A DNA stretch of 5,952 nucleotides. Source: Dehalococcoides mccartyi (GTDB taxonomy: Bacteria > Chloroflexota > Dehalococcoidia > UBA2979). Position numbers and translations under genes: made by a program. Below the pieces are notes generated by a model. It saw nothing but the letters and a program-made list of their open reading frames with translations. It did no database searches and was not told the origin of the DNA. Shown piece by piece: positions 5,452 through 5,952 of the stretch (the first letter of the stretch is position 1; each line of letters opens with the position of its first letter). The DNA is taken from positions 1 to 5,952 of the forward strand of contig CAMDAY010000136.1 of assembly GCA_945888895.1 (NCBI GenBank). Reading direction: 5' to 3'.

Positions 5452-5952
5452 ATGATCGATTACGGCATCAGCGGCAAGACCGCCATCGTGACCGGCGGCA
5501 GCGTCGGGATCGGCAGGGCCTGCGCCACCGCCCTCGCCGGGCAGGGCGTCAACGTGGTGATCGTCGCGCGGCGCCTCGACCGCCTGGAGCAGGCGGCGAA
5601 GGAGATCGCCGAGGCGACCGGCGGCAAGGTTGTTGCCATCTCTGCGGACATGACCTCGACGGACGACGTGAAGCGGATGGTCGCCGAGACCGTGAAGCAG
5701 TTCGGCGGCGTCGACATTCTGGTAAATAACGCCGCCTCGTTCCCGTATGGCTCCTCGACGGAGTTGACGGTGGACGACTGGCTCGCCCACTTCAACGTGA
5801 AGGCGTTCGGCTACCTCCGCTGCATGTTCGAGGTGCTGCCGCACATGAAGCAGGCGGGCTGGGGCCGCATCATCAACATCGCCGGGCAGGCCGCCCGCGC
5901 GGGTGGTGGCAGCGCTGGCGCGAACAACGCGGCGATCATCAACATGACGAAG
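5452..5952 (+). CDS. Short-chain dehydrogenase/reductase (SDR) with a non-canonical active site, 3' partial
   Basis: The frame runs from ATG 5452 to the right edge with no stop, giving the first 167 residues of a protein that normally has about 250. The Rossmann half is classical: TGGSVGIG (14-21) binds the dinucleotide, VARRLDRLE (38-46) has arginines after strand 2 that suggest NADP(H), AISADMT (62-68) carries the adenine-contacting Asp, NNAAS (92-96) matches the NNAG motif, and FNVKAFG (114-120) has the catalytic-helix Asn (N115). The catalytic part is unusual. INIAGQAAR (141-149) lacks the expected Ser, and in AGANNAAIINMTK (155-167), which aligns with the usual Y-x-x-x-K-A-A-x-x-x-(L/M)-T-K, Tyr is replaced by Ala and Lys by Asn. 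The fold is certain. Whether it reduces a carbonyl by the normal mechanism is doubtful. It lies 105 bp downstream of the amidohydrolase gene and may be in the same operon or have its own promoter. Confidence 0.88.
   Translation, partial: MIDYGISGKTAIVTGGSVGIGRACATALAGQGVNVVIVARRLDRLEQAAKEIAEATGGKVVAISADMTSTDDVKRMVAETVKQFGGVDILVNNAASFPYGSSTELTVDDWLAHFNVKAFGYLRCMFEVLPHMKQAGWGRIINIAGQAARAGGGSAGANNAAIINMTK

Noticed and set aside
4354..5844. A 496-codon open frame on the minus strand opposite the amidohydrolase and SDR genes.
   Set aside because: It overlaps two well-supported genes and the gap between them. Its composition is typical of an antisense shadow in GC-rich sequence.
1..5952. Mobile elements, CRISPR arrays, tRNA or rRNA genes, toxin-antitoxin or phage-defence modules.
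   Set aside because: None of the required signals was found: no transposase, regularly spaced repeats, tRNA-like cloverleaf or defence-type domains. Almost all the sequence is accounted for by seven metabolic or transport genes.

Overview
The window is a GC-rich stretch of bacterial chromosome, densely coded with short gaps. Starts preceded by clear Shine-Dalgarno sequences decide most gene boundaries. It carries no mobile element, RNA gene, CRISPR array or phage-like feature. The mix of genes (Eis-type acetyltransferase, CorA, HpcH/HpaI aldolase, LigI-like amidohydrolase, short-chain dehydrogenase, ferredoxin-like barrel protein) is the kind seen in free-living Chloroflexota or Actinomycetota. 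That taxonomic guess is an inference from composition and gene content only.

Layout: (1) positions 2-544 (+) hold the 3' part of a tandem alpha/beta-barrel protein, and 592-1152 (+) a small nitroreductase-family flavoprotein, probably co-transcribed. (2) Two genes lie on the minus strand: an Eis-like GNAT N-acetyltransferase (3436 down to 2204), then a CorA-type divalent metal transporter (2137 down to 1160). corA converges on the nitroreductase gene with only 7 bp between the stop codons. (3) A divergent intergenic region of 223 bp (3437-3659) carries a perfect hairpin, a repeated 9-mer, a small TATC/GATA dyad and a candidate promoter. (4) Three catabolic-looking genes lie on the plus strand: an HpcH/HpaI-type aldolase (3660-4436), a LigI-like amidohydrolase (4450-5346, 13 bp behind it) and, after a 105-bp gap, a short-chain dehydrogenase/reductase that runs off the right edge (5452 onward).

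The aldolase and amidohydrolase form a tight pair. Their families combine naturally as a C-C lyase plus a lactone or ester hydrolase acting on carboxylated ring-cleavage or sugar-acid intermediates. The SDR, nitroreductase and barrel protein are compatible with the same general theme of small-molecule catabolism, but no specific pathway can be read from the sequence. The most unusual point is the SDR: the visible part has a good Rossmann cofactor site, but the region where the Ser and Tyr-x-x-x-Lys catalytic residues should be is replaced by Ala/Gly and AGANN. I found no evidence of a wholly new multi-gene system.
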